From Rheinheimera riviphila (GTDB lineage Bacteria; Pseudomonadota; Gammaproteobacteria; Enterobacterales; Alteromonadaceae), in the NCBI RefSeq assembly GCF_004005945.1, contig NZ_SACS01000003.1, forward strand, positions 233,468-297,467: DNA of 64,000 bases. Reading direction: 5' to 3'. Position numbers and translations under genes: made by a program. Of the stretch, positions 37,158 through 45,826 are shown piece by piece; positions within the stretch are counted from its first letter, which is position 1, and each line of letters begins with the position of its first letter. The notes under the pieces are model-generated. The model saw only the letters and a list, made by a program, of their open reading frames with translations. It made no database searches and was not told the DNA's origin.

Positions 37158-38312
37158 TTAATGTACCCGGCCTAATTCTTTGAGTGGGTGCTGATCGACA
37201 GACCAAGGCGAACGGAATAATTCATCGATCACGCTTGCTGGGACCGCCGCCACATCCGGGTATAACCACTGTGGTTTTTGGTCTTTATCAATCAATAATG
37301 CCCGCACGCCTTCGGTAAATTCACCCAATTTGCCGCACTGTACACTTAGGCCCAATTCCAACCGGAAACTGTCGGCCAGTATTTTTGACTGCCCCAGCTG
37401 TAATAACCGGTAGACAATATGCGCGGTGATCGGGCTGCCATATTGCAACGAGGCTTTGGCTTTCGTCAGCCAGCTGTCTTCATTTGGCATCTCGAGAATT
37501 GCCTGCATCGCCGAGGCTAAATCCGGATTTTCGGCAAGTTTGGCGATTGCAGTTTGATGTAAACGAATTTGACTGGCTGGCTGCTGATTGCGAGAAAGCT
37601 CTTCCAACGTCAGCAATTCATCCGACAATTTTTGATGATTCAGCGTAATGGTATTGCCCCAGCGGATGGCTTTGAGTTTTTCCAGCACCAGGGACTTTTT
37701 GTCATGCGGAATAAAGTGATCGGCTAAATCAATCAGCTTGGCATCGGCAGCGTTAATCGAGGCACCAGTGAGGCCTAAAAACAAACCACAACCAGCTGGC
37801 ATCCGATTTAAGAACCAGCTGCCACCGACATCAGGGTATAAACCAATCGCCATTTCTGGCATCGCAATGCGCGAAGTGCCTGTCACTACCCGATGCGAAG
37901 CACCGGCCATTAAACCAAGTCCACCGCCCATTACAATACCGTTGCCCCAGACCAATACCGGTTTATCAAAGGTGTGGATCAGATAATCGAGGCTGTATTC
38001 TTTGGTGAAAAAATCTTCCACATAATGCTGATAAGTCGCCGGATTTTCACGCATGGTGTGGTACAAATCACGGATATCACCACCTGCACAAAAGGCTTTA
38101 TCACCAGCACCTTGCAGTAGCACCATTGCTATCTGTGGATCGTCTTTCCACAGCTGCAGCTTTGGAAGCAATAATTCCACCATCGGTAGACTGAGCGCAT
38201 TCAGTGATTTTTCACTGTTCAGTGTCGCGACGCCAATCAGTTTGCCGTTGTCGGCAGCGATGGTCGCAAAGAGCACCACATCGGAAACTAACTCTTGTAC
38301 CTGTTCTGTCAT
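37158..38312 (-). CDS. 3-hydroxyisobutyryl-CoA hydrolase
   Basis: Crotonase-fold hydrolase of valine catabolism that frees 3-hydroxyisobutyrate from CoA, keeping reactive methacrylyl-CoA low; 384 residues. FCAGGDIRDLYHTM and NGIVMGGGLGLMAGASHRV carry the oxyanion hole, and MPEMAIGLYPDVGGSW is the mark of this hydrolase subgroup, as is the extra ~120-residue C-terminal part. Its ATG overlaps the preceding hydratase stop (TGATG), so the two are translationally coupled. Confidence 0.93.
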   Translation of the reverse strand: MTEQVQELVSDVVLFATIAADNGKLIGVATLNSEKSLNALSLPMVELLLPKLQLWKDDPQIAMVLLQGAGDKAFCAGGDIRDLYHTMRENPATYQHYVEDFFTKEYSLDYLIHTFDKPVLVWGNGIVMGGGLGLMAGASHRVVTGTSRIAMPEMAIGLYPDVGGSWFLNRMPAGCGLFLGLTGASINAADAKLIDLADHFIPHDKKSLVLEKLKAIRWGNTITLNHQKLSDELLTLEELSRNQQPASQIRLHQTAIAKLAENPDLASAMQAILEMPNEDSWLTKAKASLQYGSPITAHIVYRLLQLGQSKILADSFRLELGLSVQCGKLGEFTEGVRALLIDKDQKPQWLYPDVAAVPASVIDELFRSPWSVDQHPLKELGRVH

Positions 38313-39085
38313 CAGCCATTCACCCAGTTTGCTTTGCGTTTTTGCAGGAAAGCCGACACACCTTCCACCTGATCCTGAGTATCAAATAATCCAACAAATA
38401 ACTCACGTTCCAGCGGTAAGGCGCTGGAAATGGTGCCGCTGCGGCCTTGTTGGATTAACTTTTTACAAGCGCTGACCGCTGGCGGGCTTTGCTCAGCAAC
38501 TTTATCCGCCAGCAATAACGCCGTTTCCAGTGCCAAACCGCTAGCGACGACATCTTCGACCAAACCAATTTGCAATGCTTTGGCCGCGCCAATGCGCTCG
38601 CCACATAAAATCATCCGTTTCGCCCAGCCTTCACCGACCAGCCACGCCAGATTCTGGGTGCCACCAGCACAAGGCAACAAACCAACTTTGGCTTCAGGTA
38701 ACGCCAGCTGCGCCTGCTCTTCAGCGATTCGGATATCGCAGGCCAATGCCACTTCCAAACCACCACCCATGGCATAACCATTAATCGCGGCAATCGACAC
38801 GCCACGAAAGGCTGACAAGGTTTCAAATGCTTCGCCAAAAATGCGCGACATATCCGAAGCCACTGTTTTATCGCCACTGGCAAACAGGTTTAAATCGGCA
38901 CCAGCTGAGAAAAATTTTTGGCCTTCACCGGTGATCACCAACGCATAAATGTTTTTATCCTGCTCCAGCGATTTCACCGCATCCCGCAGTTGGGTCAGCG
39001 TTTCACGGGTCCAGGTATTGGCCGGTGGATTGCTGATGGTGACAAGCGCAGTGTGACCACGCTTTTCAAGTTTAAGCTGAGACAT
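38312..39085 (-). CDS. Enoyl-CoA hydratase of valine catabolism
   Basis: 257-residue crotonase. Residues forming the oxyanion hole are in FFSAGADLNLFA and NGYAMGGGLEVALACD; the acidic catalytic positions follow in LPEAKVGLLPCAGGTQ. Position before the 3-hydroxyisobutyryl-CoA hydrolase and after an isobutyryl-CoA dehydrogenase suggests it hydrates methacrylyl-CoA. The specific substrate is inferred from context. Confidence 0.9.
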   Translation of the reverse strand: MSQLKLEKRGHTALVTISNPPANTWTRETLTQLRDAVKSLEQDKNIYALVITGEGQKFFSAGADLNLFASGDKTVASDMSRIFGEAFETLSAFRGVSIAAINGYAMGGGLEVALACDIRIAEEQAQLALPEAKVGLLPCAGGTQNLAWLVGEGWAKRMILCGERIGAAKALQIGLVEDVVASGLALETALLLADKVAEQSPPAVSACKKLIQQGRSGTISSALPLERELFVGLFDTQDQVEGVSAFLQKRKANWVNG

Positions 39086-39196
39086 CTACAAATCCTTCTT
39101 TTTTAAATCAAACAGGTTGCCACCGGCCGCTTGGAAAAATGCTGGAACAAAACCGGCAGCAACTTTGGCCTTCTAAAACGGCCTTATAAACTGGCC

Positions 39197-40354
39197 TTAT
39201 AATATGTCGCTGGCGGCACTATCCAACAACCGACGGCCGATAATCAAGCGCATAATTTCGTTGGTGCCTTCCAAAATCTGGTGCACCCGCACATCACGGA
39301 AATGCCGCTCCAGTGGATATTCTTTAATGTAACCATAACCGCCATGAATTTGTAGCGCCTGATCGCAGACCTGAAACCCGATATCGGTAGCAAAACGTTT
39401 CGCCATGGCGCAATAAGCGGTTTTCTCTGCGTCATCACTGTCTAGTTTAAAAGCGGCTAAGCGTACCAACTGTCTAGCCGCAACAAGCTCGGTCGCCATA
39501 TCAGCAAGTTTAAATTGCAATGCCTGAAACGCCGCCAACGGTTTACCAAATTGCTCACGCTCCAGCATATAGTTACGGGCGGTATTGAGCGCTTGCTGCG
39601 CCGTGCCAATCGAACAAGTGGCGATATTAATGCGACCGCCGTCTAAACCTTTCATGGCAAAAGTAAAACCTTCACCTTCGTTACCCAACAGATAATGCGC
39701 CGGAATACGGACGTTATCAAAAGTCACTAAGCGAGTCGGCTGTGCGTTCCAGCCCATTTTTTCTTCGGCTTTGCCGTAAATTACCCCAGCGGCATCGGCT
39801 GGCACAATAAAAGCCGAAATACCTTTTGGACCTGCTTCACCGGTCCGCGCCATCACCACGAGCACTTCAGTAGCGCCGGCACCGGAGATAAACATTTTCG
39901 AGCCGTTGATGACATAACTGTCGCCATCTTTTTTCGCGCTGGTGCGTAAAGACGCCGCATCCGAACCAGAGCCTGGCTCCGTTAAGCAATAAGACGCCAG
40001 TTTTTCACCGGTGACTAAGGTTGGGCACCATTCATCTTTAGCAACGGCAGTGCCCCAGGTGGCAATCATCCAGGTTGCCATATTATGAATGGTCAACATG
40101 GCAGTGGTGGCGGTACAACCCATCGCCAGTTGTTCGAAAATAATCGAAGAATCCAATCGCGACAGACCTAAACCACCGGCGTTTTCTGGCGTGTACAACG
40201 AGCAAAAACCCAGTTCACCGGCTTTTTGCAGCACGTCTTTCGGGAAATGGTGGGTGCGATCCCACTCGGCGGCAAAAGGTGCTAATTCAGTTTCAGCGAA
40301 CTGACGGGCGGTATCGGCAAAAGCTTTTTGATCTTCGGTTAAATTGAAATTCAT
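39197..40354 (-). CDS. Acyl-CoA dehydrogenase, probable isobutyryl-CoA dehydrogenase
   Basis: FAD enzyme of 385 residues with the catalytic glutamate in the usual short-chain position (QILEGTNEIMRLI near the C terminus). CLTEPGSGSDAASL and NGSKMFISGAGATEVLVV are the FAD/substrate blocks. In the valine operon after mmsA, isobutyryl-CoA is the expected substrate. It differs from the isovaleryl-CoA dehydrogenase at 44381, whose catalytic Glu is elsewhere, so the two are not redundant. The 5' gap to mmsA holds an inverted repeat. Confidence 0.92.
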   Translation of the reverse strand: MNFNLTEDQKAFADTARQFAETELAPFAAEWDRTHHFPKDVLQKAGELGFCSLYTPENAGGLGLSRLDSSIIFEQLAMGCTATTAMLTIHNMATWMIATWGTAVAKDEWCPTLVTGEKLASYCLTEPGSGSDAASLRTSAKKDGDSYVINGSKMFISGAGATEVLVVMARTGEAGPKGISAFIVPADAAGVIYGKAEEKMGWNAQPTRLVTFDNVRIPAHYLLGNEGEGFTFAMKGLDGGRINIATCSIGTAQQALNTARNYMLEREQFGKPLAAFQALQFKLADMATELVAARQLVRLAAFKLDSDDAEKTAYCAMAKRFATDIGFQVCDQALQIHGGYGYIKEYPLERHFRDVRVHQILEGTNEIMRLIIGRRLLDSAASDIL

Positions 40355-40406
40355 TGGGTTACCTTTTTATTCTGGGTGTTCTTGGGCCCGACACACTGGC
40401 CGCAAC

Positions 40407-40476
40407 CTGGATTAAACACGCTCGCCCGTTCGGCGCTCCGCGCCTCACTTTCGATTGCTCGCTTAGTTCAATCCAG
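40407..40476. repeat. Intergenic inverted repeat between mmsA and the dehydrogenase gene
   Basis: CTGGATTAAAC (40407-40417) matches the reverse complement of GTTCAATCCAG (40466-40476) at 10 of 11 bases, enclosing a GGCGC-TCC-GCGCC hairpin (40432-40444). The layout, a terminal inverted repeat around a GC-rich hairpin in a gap without genes, resembles dispersed palindromic elements. Only one copy is in this window. Confidence 0.6.
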
Positions 40477-40520
40477 ATTACTGCCAGTTCAGCAGATCGC
40501 TCGTACAATTAACTTATGAA

Positions 40521-42017
40521 TTAACGCAAGTTAATCGACATATTCGGCCCGGTGGCCGCCATATCATCTTCAAACCAGCGCGCGGTAATGGTTTTGGTTT
40601 CAGTGTAGAAACGCACCGCTTGTTTACCATAGGCATGCTGATCGCCGTAGAACGAACCTTTCCAGCCAGTGAACGAGAAAAATGGCAGTGGCACCGGAAT
40701 TGGAATATTGATACCGACCTGACCGACTTCCACTTCATGCTGGTATTTACGGGCGGCGTGACCGCTGGCGGTAAAAATGGCGGTGCCGTTACCAAACGGG
40801 CTTGAGTTTACCAGCGCAATGGCTTCATCCAATGAATTCACCGTCATGGTGTTCAGCACCGGGCCAAAGATTTCTTCTTTATAAATCGCCATGTCGGTGG
40901 TGACGTTCGAAAATACCGTTGGACCCACCCAGTTACCATTTGGATAACCTTCAACCACAATACCAGAACCATCCAGCAGACAAGTGGCGCCTTCTTTTTT
41001 ACCCTGATCAATCAACGACAATACCCGGGCACGGGCTTGTGGGCTGATTTGCGGGCCATAGGCGGCGTTTGGATCGGTATATACACCAGGACGAACTTTA
41101 CCAATGGCGGCAGCCACATCCGGGATCCACTCAGCAGCAGCGCCCACAAACACCGCCACTGAAATTGCCATGCAGCGCTGACCTGCAGCACCAACTGATG
41201 CACCAACCAGGGCATTCACCACCTGATTTTTATTGGCGTCCGGCATAATGACCATATGGTTTTTCGCGCCTGCAAAAGCCTGTACGCGTTTTAAATTGTC
41301 AGTACCGGTTTTGTAAATGTATTGACCCACATTGACCGAGCCAACAAAAGAAATGGCCTTAATTTCTTTGTGGTGCAGCAATACATCAACTTGTTCTTTA
41401 TTGCCGTGTACCACCTGTAATACGCCTTTTGGCGCACCAGCCTCTGCAAACAGCTCGGCAATACGGTTGACAGTCATCGGATCTTGTTCCGACGGTTTTA
41501 ATACGAAGGTGTTACCGCAAGCGATCGCCATCGGGAACATCCACAGTGGGATCATCGCCGGGAAGTTAAACGGCGTGATACCAGCACAAACGCCCAGTGG
41601 CTGAATGTAGCTGTAAGTATCGATGCTGCGCGCGACGTTTTCGACCGTCTCGCCCATCATTAACGAAGGAATATTAGCCGCCTGTTCTACCACTTCAATG
41701 CCACGCCAAACGTCGCCTTTAGCATCTTCCACCGTTTTGCCAAGTTCACGACAAATAATGTCGGCGATATCGGCCTGATGTTCTTTCAAAAGTGTGGCAA
41801 AGCGCATCATTAAACGCGCGCGTTCTGAAACCGGCGTTTCTTTCCAGCTTAAAAAGGCTTCTTTGGCGGAACTAATCGCATGTTCCATTTCGTCGATGGT
41901 GGTGCATGGCACCTGAGCGATCACTTCCTGCGTGGCAGGGTTAGTCACTGGGATGAATTTTTCACTTTTTGAGTGGACAAATTCGCCGTTGATAAACAGC
42001 TGAACCTGAGTAGTCAT
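40521..42017 (-). CDS. mmsA: Methylmalonate-semialdehyde dehydrogenase (CoA-acylating)
   Basis: Oxidises methylmalonate semialdehyde to propionyl-CoA and CO2 with NAD and CoA; 498 residues. The aldehyde dehydrogenase core is intact, with the catalytic Cys in [10 protein letters not shown] and [13 protein letters not shown] typical of the MmsA subgroup, plus the C-terminal [19 protein letters not shown]. Its product feeds the methylcitrate operon in this same window. The gap to the upstream thiolase gene holds the structured repeat at 42143-42231. Confidence 0.95.
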   Translation of the reverse strand: MTTQVQLFINGEFVHSKSEKFIPVTNPATQEVIAQVPCTTIDEMEHAISSAKEAFLSWKETPVSERARLMMRFATLLKEHQADIADIICRELGKTVEDAKGDVWRGIEVVEQAANIPSLMMGETVENVARSIDTYSYIQPLGVCAGITPFNFPAMIPLWMFPMAIACGNTFVLKPSEQDPMTVNRIAELFAEAGAPKGVLQVVHGNKEQVDVLLHHKEIKAISFVGSVNVGQYIYKTGTDNLKRVQAFAGAKNHMVIMPDANKNQVVNALVGASVGAAGQRCMAISVAVFVGAAAEWIPDVAAAIGKVRPGVYTDPNAAYGPQISPQARARVLSLIDQGKKEGATCLLDGSGIVVEGYPNGNWVGPTVFSNVTTDMAIYKEEIFGPVLNTMTVNSLDEAIALVNSSPFGNGTAIFTASGHAARKYQHEVEVGQVGINIPIPVPLPFFSFTGWKGSFYGDQHAYGKQAVRFYTETKTITARWFEDDMAATGPNMSINLR

Positions 42018-42142
42018 ATCTTATTCCCCGTTTGGTACCTTCGCCTTCTGAGCTTTAGTACTGATTATTTTTGAAACCTGTTGATGAAAGTTCTTGATAT
42101 TAATTCCGCAGCAACGCCACAGTCGGCTTTTGGACCGAAGCA

Positions 42143-42231
42143 ACTGTCGAACGCAGACACGCCCATAAACTCATCCCTGAGGGGCTCGATGCGCGCCATC
42201 CCTGGCGCGCAACGGTCTGCTTATCAACAGT
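42143..42231. repeat. Structured intergenic repeat, copy A
   Basis: An 89-base palindromic element between the thiolase and mmsA genes. Outer stem ACTGT (42143-42147) with ACAGT (42227-42231), second stem GCAGAC (42153-42158) with GTCTGC (42215-42220), and an inner hairpin GCGCGCCA (42191-42198) with TGGCGCGC (42203-42210). Unpaired parts (ACGCCC, CATCCCTG, GGGCTCG, CAACG) are shared with copy B at 45589-45682, while the stems differ but still pair. Immediately before it, around 42119-42147, a further small hairpin can form. Confidence 0.8.
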
Positions 42232-42283
42232 CACTTCAGTCCTGCTACGTATTTGTTATGACTTAAAAAACTTTAACTGACCG

Positions 42284-43468
42284 TTAAACCACTTCCACCG
42301 CTAATGCGACTGCTTCACCACCACCGATACATAAAGAGGCGATACCGCGTTTCAGACCACGGGCCTTTAATGCATGAATTAATGTCACCAGAAGACGGGC
42401 ACCTGAAGCGCCGATTGGGTGACCCAACGCACAAGCGCCGCCGTTGACGTTGACTTTAGCTTCGTCCAGGCCCATTTCCTTTACTGCCAGCATGGTGACC
42501 ATGGCAAAAGCTTCGTTGATTTCCCACAGATCAACATCGTTTTTATCCCAGCCTAATTTAGCCAATAACTTGGTCATAGCACCAACCGGAGCCACAGTAA
42601 AAAGCGCTGGCTCCATTGAATGGGTGGCGTGACCAACCACGCGGGCTAAAGGTGTGGCACCTTGGGCAACGGCATCAGCTTCGCGCATCAGCACCAGCGC
42701 AGCTGCGCCATCGGAAATTGAACTGGAGTTAGCGGCGGTAATAGTGCCGTCTTTAGCAAAGGCTGGACGCAGCGTTGGAATTTTATCGACTTTCGCATTG
42801 CCAGGCTGCTCATCAGTGGCAAATACCACATCGCCTTTACGGCTTTGAATAGTGACCGGGGCAATTTCAGCGACAAAAGCACCGCTGTTAATGGCTGCTT
42901 GAGCGCGGGTTAACGACTGCACCGCAAAACGGTCCATCGCTTCGCGACTGAAATCTTGCTCGTTGGCGGTCACCTGAGCGAAACAACCCATGGCTTTGCC
43001 ATCGTAGGCATTTTCCAGACCGTCTAACATCATGTGATCTTTCACTTCACCGTGGCCCATCCGCATGCCGGAGCGGGCTTTTGGTAGTAAATAAGGTGCG
43101 TTGGACATTGACTCCATACCGCCAGCAACGACCACATCGGCACTACCCGCTTTTAATAAATCAGAAGCCAGCATCACTGCTTTTAAGCCTGAACCACAAA
43201 CCTTATTGATGGTGGTGGCACCGGCTGATAATGGCAGTCCGGCTTTTAATACTGCCTGACGGGCTGGCGCCTGACCTAAACCTGCGGGTAACACACAACC
43301 CATAATCACTTCGCTGACTTTATCTGCGGCTAAACCAGACTGCGCTAAAGCAGCGCTGATCGCCGTTGCGCCTAAATCGGTAGCACTCACGTCGGCTAGT
43401 CCGCCGATAAAACCACCCATAGCGGTACGTTTGGCGGCGACGATTACGATTTGAGTTTGTTCAGCCAT
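42284..43468 (-). CDS. Acetyl-CoA C-acetyltransferase (thiolase)
   Basis: 394-residue thiolase. The acyl-binding Cys is in INKVCGSGLKAVML (about residue 90), the catalytic His in ALGHPIGASGAR and the second Cys in SLCIGGGEAVAL. It is the first gene of the minus-strand valine set and sits next to the divergent leucine set; it would split acetoacetyl-CoA made by the CoA-transferase at 51319-52688 to two acetyl-CoA. A LiuR-type box lies about 86 bases upstream of its start. Confidence 0.94.
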   Translation of the reverse strand: MAEQTQIVIVAAKRTAMGGFIGGLADVSATDLGATAISAALAQSGLAADKVSEVIMGCVLPAGLGQAPARQAVLKAGLPLSAGATTINKVCGSGLKAVMLASDLLKAGSADVVVAGGMESMSNAPYLLPKARSGMRMGHGEVKDHMMLDGLENAYDGKAMGCFAQVTANEQDFSREAMDRFAVQSLTRAQAAINSGAFVAEIAPVTIQSRKGDVVFATDEQPGNAKVDKIPTLRPAFAKDGTITAANSSSISDGAAALVLMREADAVAQGATPLARVVGHATHSMEPALFTVAPVGAMTKLLAKLGWDKNDVDLWEINEAFAMVTMLAVKEMGLDEAKVNVNGGACALGHPIGASGARLLVTLIHALKARGLKRGIASLCIGGGEAVALAVEVV

Positions 43469-43553
43469 GTGATACTCCGGAGTTTTAGCTGCTGTAATAA
43501 GAAAAAACGATCGCTTTTGATCAGATTGGGCAAGAGCCTACACCAAATTTACG

Positions 43554-43569
43554 TTTACGCCAACGTCAA
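43554..43569. promoter_or_regulatory. LiuR-type box upstream of the thiolase/valine genes
   Basis: TTTACG-CCAA-CGTCAA fits the palindrome TTKACG-N4-CGTMAA known for LiuR targets in proteobacteria. On the minus strand its first half reads TTGACG, a good -35, so the box overlaps the promoter of the minus-strand operon. A second box lies in the divergent promoter at 43858. Confidence 0.65.
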
Positions 43570-43717
43570 CCGACCAGCAGGTTGGTGTTAGCTGCAAACT
43601 ACAGCGGACAGGCTGTCTGCGCGCGCACACAGACTCTGGCATCTAATCTTTACAAGGTGGCAAAATCACCAGCAAATTCAGACAGGCAGCCGAGCTTGGC
43701 CTGCACCAAGTTAAGTA

Positions 43718-43738
43718 GTAGCTAATTGAATTAACTAC
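43718..43738. promoter_or_regulatory. 21-base inverted repeat between the divergent operons
   Basis: GTAG-C-TAATT-G-AATTA-A-CTAC: two half-sites pair perfectly apart from one central base and one mismatch. It lies in the 466-base gap between the thiolase gene and liuR. A nearby palindrome TTTAAATGTTTAAA (43750-43763) resembles fatty-acid regulator (PsrA-type) sites. These may be further operators; no regulator is assigned. I see no gene in this gap. Confidence 0.4.
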
Positions 43739-43857
43739 ATTATCTTGGCTTTAAATGTTTAAATTGAAACAATCACTTAGCGACATCACAGGATCGTCAA
43801 CCCGCGAAAAATCCAGCATTTATGTACTGCACCAGAACTCACTCACCCGCCCACAGC

Positions 43858-43886
43858 TTTACCTTTACGTAAACTTCACTTATAGT
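43858..43886 (+). promoter_or_regulatory. liu operon promoter with LiuR-type box
   Basis: TTTACC-TTTA-CGTAAA (43858-43873) matches the box at 43554-43569 in all but one conserved position. TATAGT (43881-43886) is the -10; TTTACC at 43858-43863 is the -35, 17 bases away, so the box lies in the promoter spacer where MerR-family proteins bind. Confidence 0.65.
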
Positions 43887-43934
43887 TGCAATCGATTTTG
43901 ACCTTCGCCTGACAGACATAAAAGTGGCCGCATC

Positions 43935-44384
43935 GTGATAGATAAAGTGACAGAAAAAGACGATAGAACTTACAGCATCAGCGAACTTGCCAAAGAGTTC
44001 GATATCACTACCCGTAGCATTCGTTTTTACGAAGATCAGGGGTTGCTGACGCCATTACGCCAGGGTCAAACCCGTATTTACAGCAAAAGAGACCGGGTCA
44101 GGCTGAAACTGATTTTACGCGGTAAACGCTTAGGGTTTAGCCTTTCAGAAACCGGTCAGCTGTTTGAACTCTATGACGCCGATAAGTCGAGCGTCACCCA
44201 ACTCACCATTATGCTGAAACTGATCGAACAGAAAAAACTCGAACTGCATCAGCAAATGGACGATATCAAAGTCGTGCTGATGGAATTGGTCACCGTTGAA
44301 AAACGTTGTCGCGAGACCTTAGTCGAAGCCAAAACATCAGAATCTAAATCAATTACCTTATCCGCAAACGGGGAACTTTCATGA
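43935..44384 (+). CDS. liuR: MerR-family regulator LiuR
   Basis: Transcription regulator of branched-chain amino acid catabolism; 149 residues from GTG 43935 (a second GTG lies 12 bases in). The MerR helix-turn-helix is [26 protein letters not shown], read as two segments around residues 13-38, followed by the [12 protein letters not shown] wing and a C-terminal helix that forms the dimer coiled coil ([18 protein letters not shown]). No effector-domain cysteines of the metal sensors are present. The stop overlaps the ivd start (ATGA). LiuR-type boxes lie in both divergent promoters. Confidence 0.92.
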   Translation: MIDKVTEKDDRTYSISELAKEFDITTRSIRFYEDQGLLTPLRQGQTRIYSKRDRVRLKLILRGKRLGFSLSETGQLFELYDADKSSVTQLTIMLKLIEQKKLELHQQMDDIKVVLMELVTVEKRCRETLVEAKTSESKSITLSANGELS

Positions 44385-45550
44385 TTAGCAGCTATAAATC
44401 GCTTAACTTTGATCTCGGCGAAACCGTCGACATGATCCGCGAACAAGTCAACAGTTTCGCCCGTGAAGAAATTGCCCCACGCGCCGCGCAAATTGACCAT
44501 GACAATGAATTTCCAAACGATTTATGGCGCAAATTCGGCGACTTAGGCCTGCTGGGTGTCACCGTTGACGAGAAATATGGTGGCTCTGGTTTAGGTTATT
44601 TAGAGCATGTCGTGGCGATGGAAGAAATCAGCCGCGCTTCTGCTTCAGTTGCCCTGTCTTATGGCGCTCATTCTAACCTTTGTGTGAATCAGATTTTCCG
44701 CAACGGCAACGAAGCGCAAAAAATGAAGTACCTGCCAAAACTGTGCTCTGGTGAACATATCGGTGCGCTGGCGATGTCAGAACCGAACGCTGGCTCTGAC
44801 GTGGTATCGATGAAACTGCGCGCCGATAAACAAGGCGACCGTTACATTCTGAATGGCAATAAAATGTGGATCACCAATGGTCCGGATGCGCACACTTATG
44901 TGATTTATGCCAAAACCGATATCAACGCCGGTTCCAAAGGTATCACTGCTTTTATCGTCGAACGTGGTTCTAAAGGTTTTTCGCAGGCGCAAAAACTCGA
45001 CAAACTGGGTATGCGCGGTTCCAACACTTGTGAGCTGGTGTTTGAAGATTGTGAAGTCCCGGAAGAAAACGTGCTCGGCACTGTTGGCTCTGGCGCGCGG
45101 GTGTTGATGTCGGGTCTGGATTACGAGCGTCTGGTGTTGGCCGGTGGCCCACTCGGCATTATGCAGGCTTGTATGGATATTGTTGTGCCTTACGTGCACG
45201 ACCGTAAACAGTTTGGTCAGGCGATTGGTGAGTTCCAATTGGTCCAGGGCAAACTGGCCGATATGTACACCCAAATGAATGCAGCCAAGGCTTATACCTA
45301 TACCGTGGCTAAGGCTTGTGATCGCAAAGAGACTACGCGCAAAGATGCGGCGGCGGTGATTTTGTACACGGCGGAACTGGCGACCAAAATGGCGCTGGAT
45401 GCGATTCAGCTGCTGGGTGGCAATGGTTATATCAATGAATACCCAACCGGACGGTTATTACGCGATGCCAAGTTGTATGAAATTGGTGCCGGCACTTCCG
45501 AGATCCGCCGCATGTTAATCGGCCGGGAACTGTTTAACGAGTCGAATTAA
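44381..45550 (+). CDS. ivd: Isovaleryl-CoA dehydrogenase
   Basis: First committed step of leucine breakdown after decarboxylation, isovaleryl-CoA to 3-methylcrotonyl-CoA; 389 residues. The catalytic glutamate is in the isovaleryl-specific place, [15 protein letters not shown], instead of the C-terminal position used by other acyl-CoA dehydrogenases. The FAD blocks are [15 protein letters not shown] and [14 protein letters not shown]. Translationally coupled to liuR and followed by liuB. Confidence 0.96.
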   Translation: MISSYKSLNFDLGETVDMIREQVNSFAREEIAPRAAQIDHDNEFPNDLWRKFGDLGLLGVTVDEKYGGSGLGYLEHVVAMEEISRASASVALSYGAHSNLCVNQIFRNGNEAQKMKYLPKLCSGEHIGALAMSEPNAGSDVVSMKLRADKQGDRYILNGNKMWITNGPDAHTYVIYAKTDINAGSKGITAFIVERGSKGFSQAQKLDKLGMRGSNTCELVFEDCEVPEENVLGTVGSGARVLMSGLDYERLVLAGGPLGIMQACMDIVVPYVHDRKQFGQAIGEFQLVQGKLADMYTQMNAAKAYTYTVAKACDRKETTRKDAAAVILYTAELATKMALDAIQLLGGNGYINEYPTGRLLRDAKLYEIGAGTSEIRRMLIGRELFNESN

Positions 45551-45588
45551 TTTTACCTTTGCTGGCGACTTTGTCTTAGGCGGGTTGC

Positions 45589-45682
45589 CACTTACAGAAC
45601 GCCGACACGCCCTACAAGCCATCCCTGGTTGGGCTCGGTTCGCAGCATCCATGCTGCTCAACGGTCGGCTTTTCTATAAGTG
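45589..45682. repeat. Structured intergenic repeat, copy B
   Basis: A 94-base relative of the element at 42143-42231, between ivd and liuB. Stems: CACTTA (45589-45594) with TAAGTG (45677-45682), GCCGAC (45601-45606) with GTCGGC (45664-45669), and an inner hairpin GCAGCAT (45642-45648) with ATGCTGC (45651-45657). The linkers ACGCCC, CATCCCTG, GGGCTCG and CAACG match copy A. A 9-base run of C follows at 45686-45694, then a second GC-rich hairpin (45739-45751). Confidence 0.8.
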
Positions 45683-45826
45683 ACACCCCCCCCCTGCACG
45701 CCACCAGCAATTGAACGAACCAAGCTAAATTCGACTCTGGGGCTGCGCCCCTGCTTTCGTCGCGGTAAGAGCAAAAGCGCAGTTACAGAAAAGCGCGACT
45801 TCCAATTATTTCTATAGGTGACTTCA

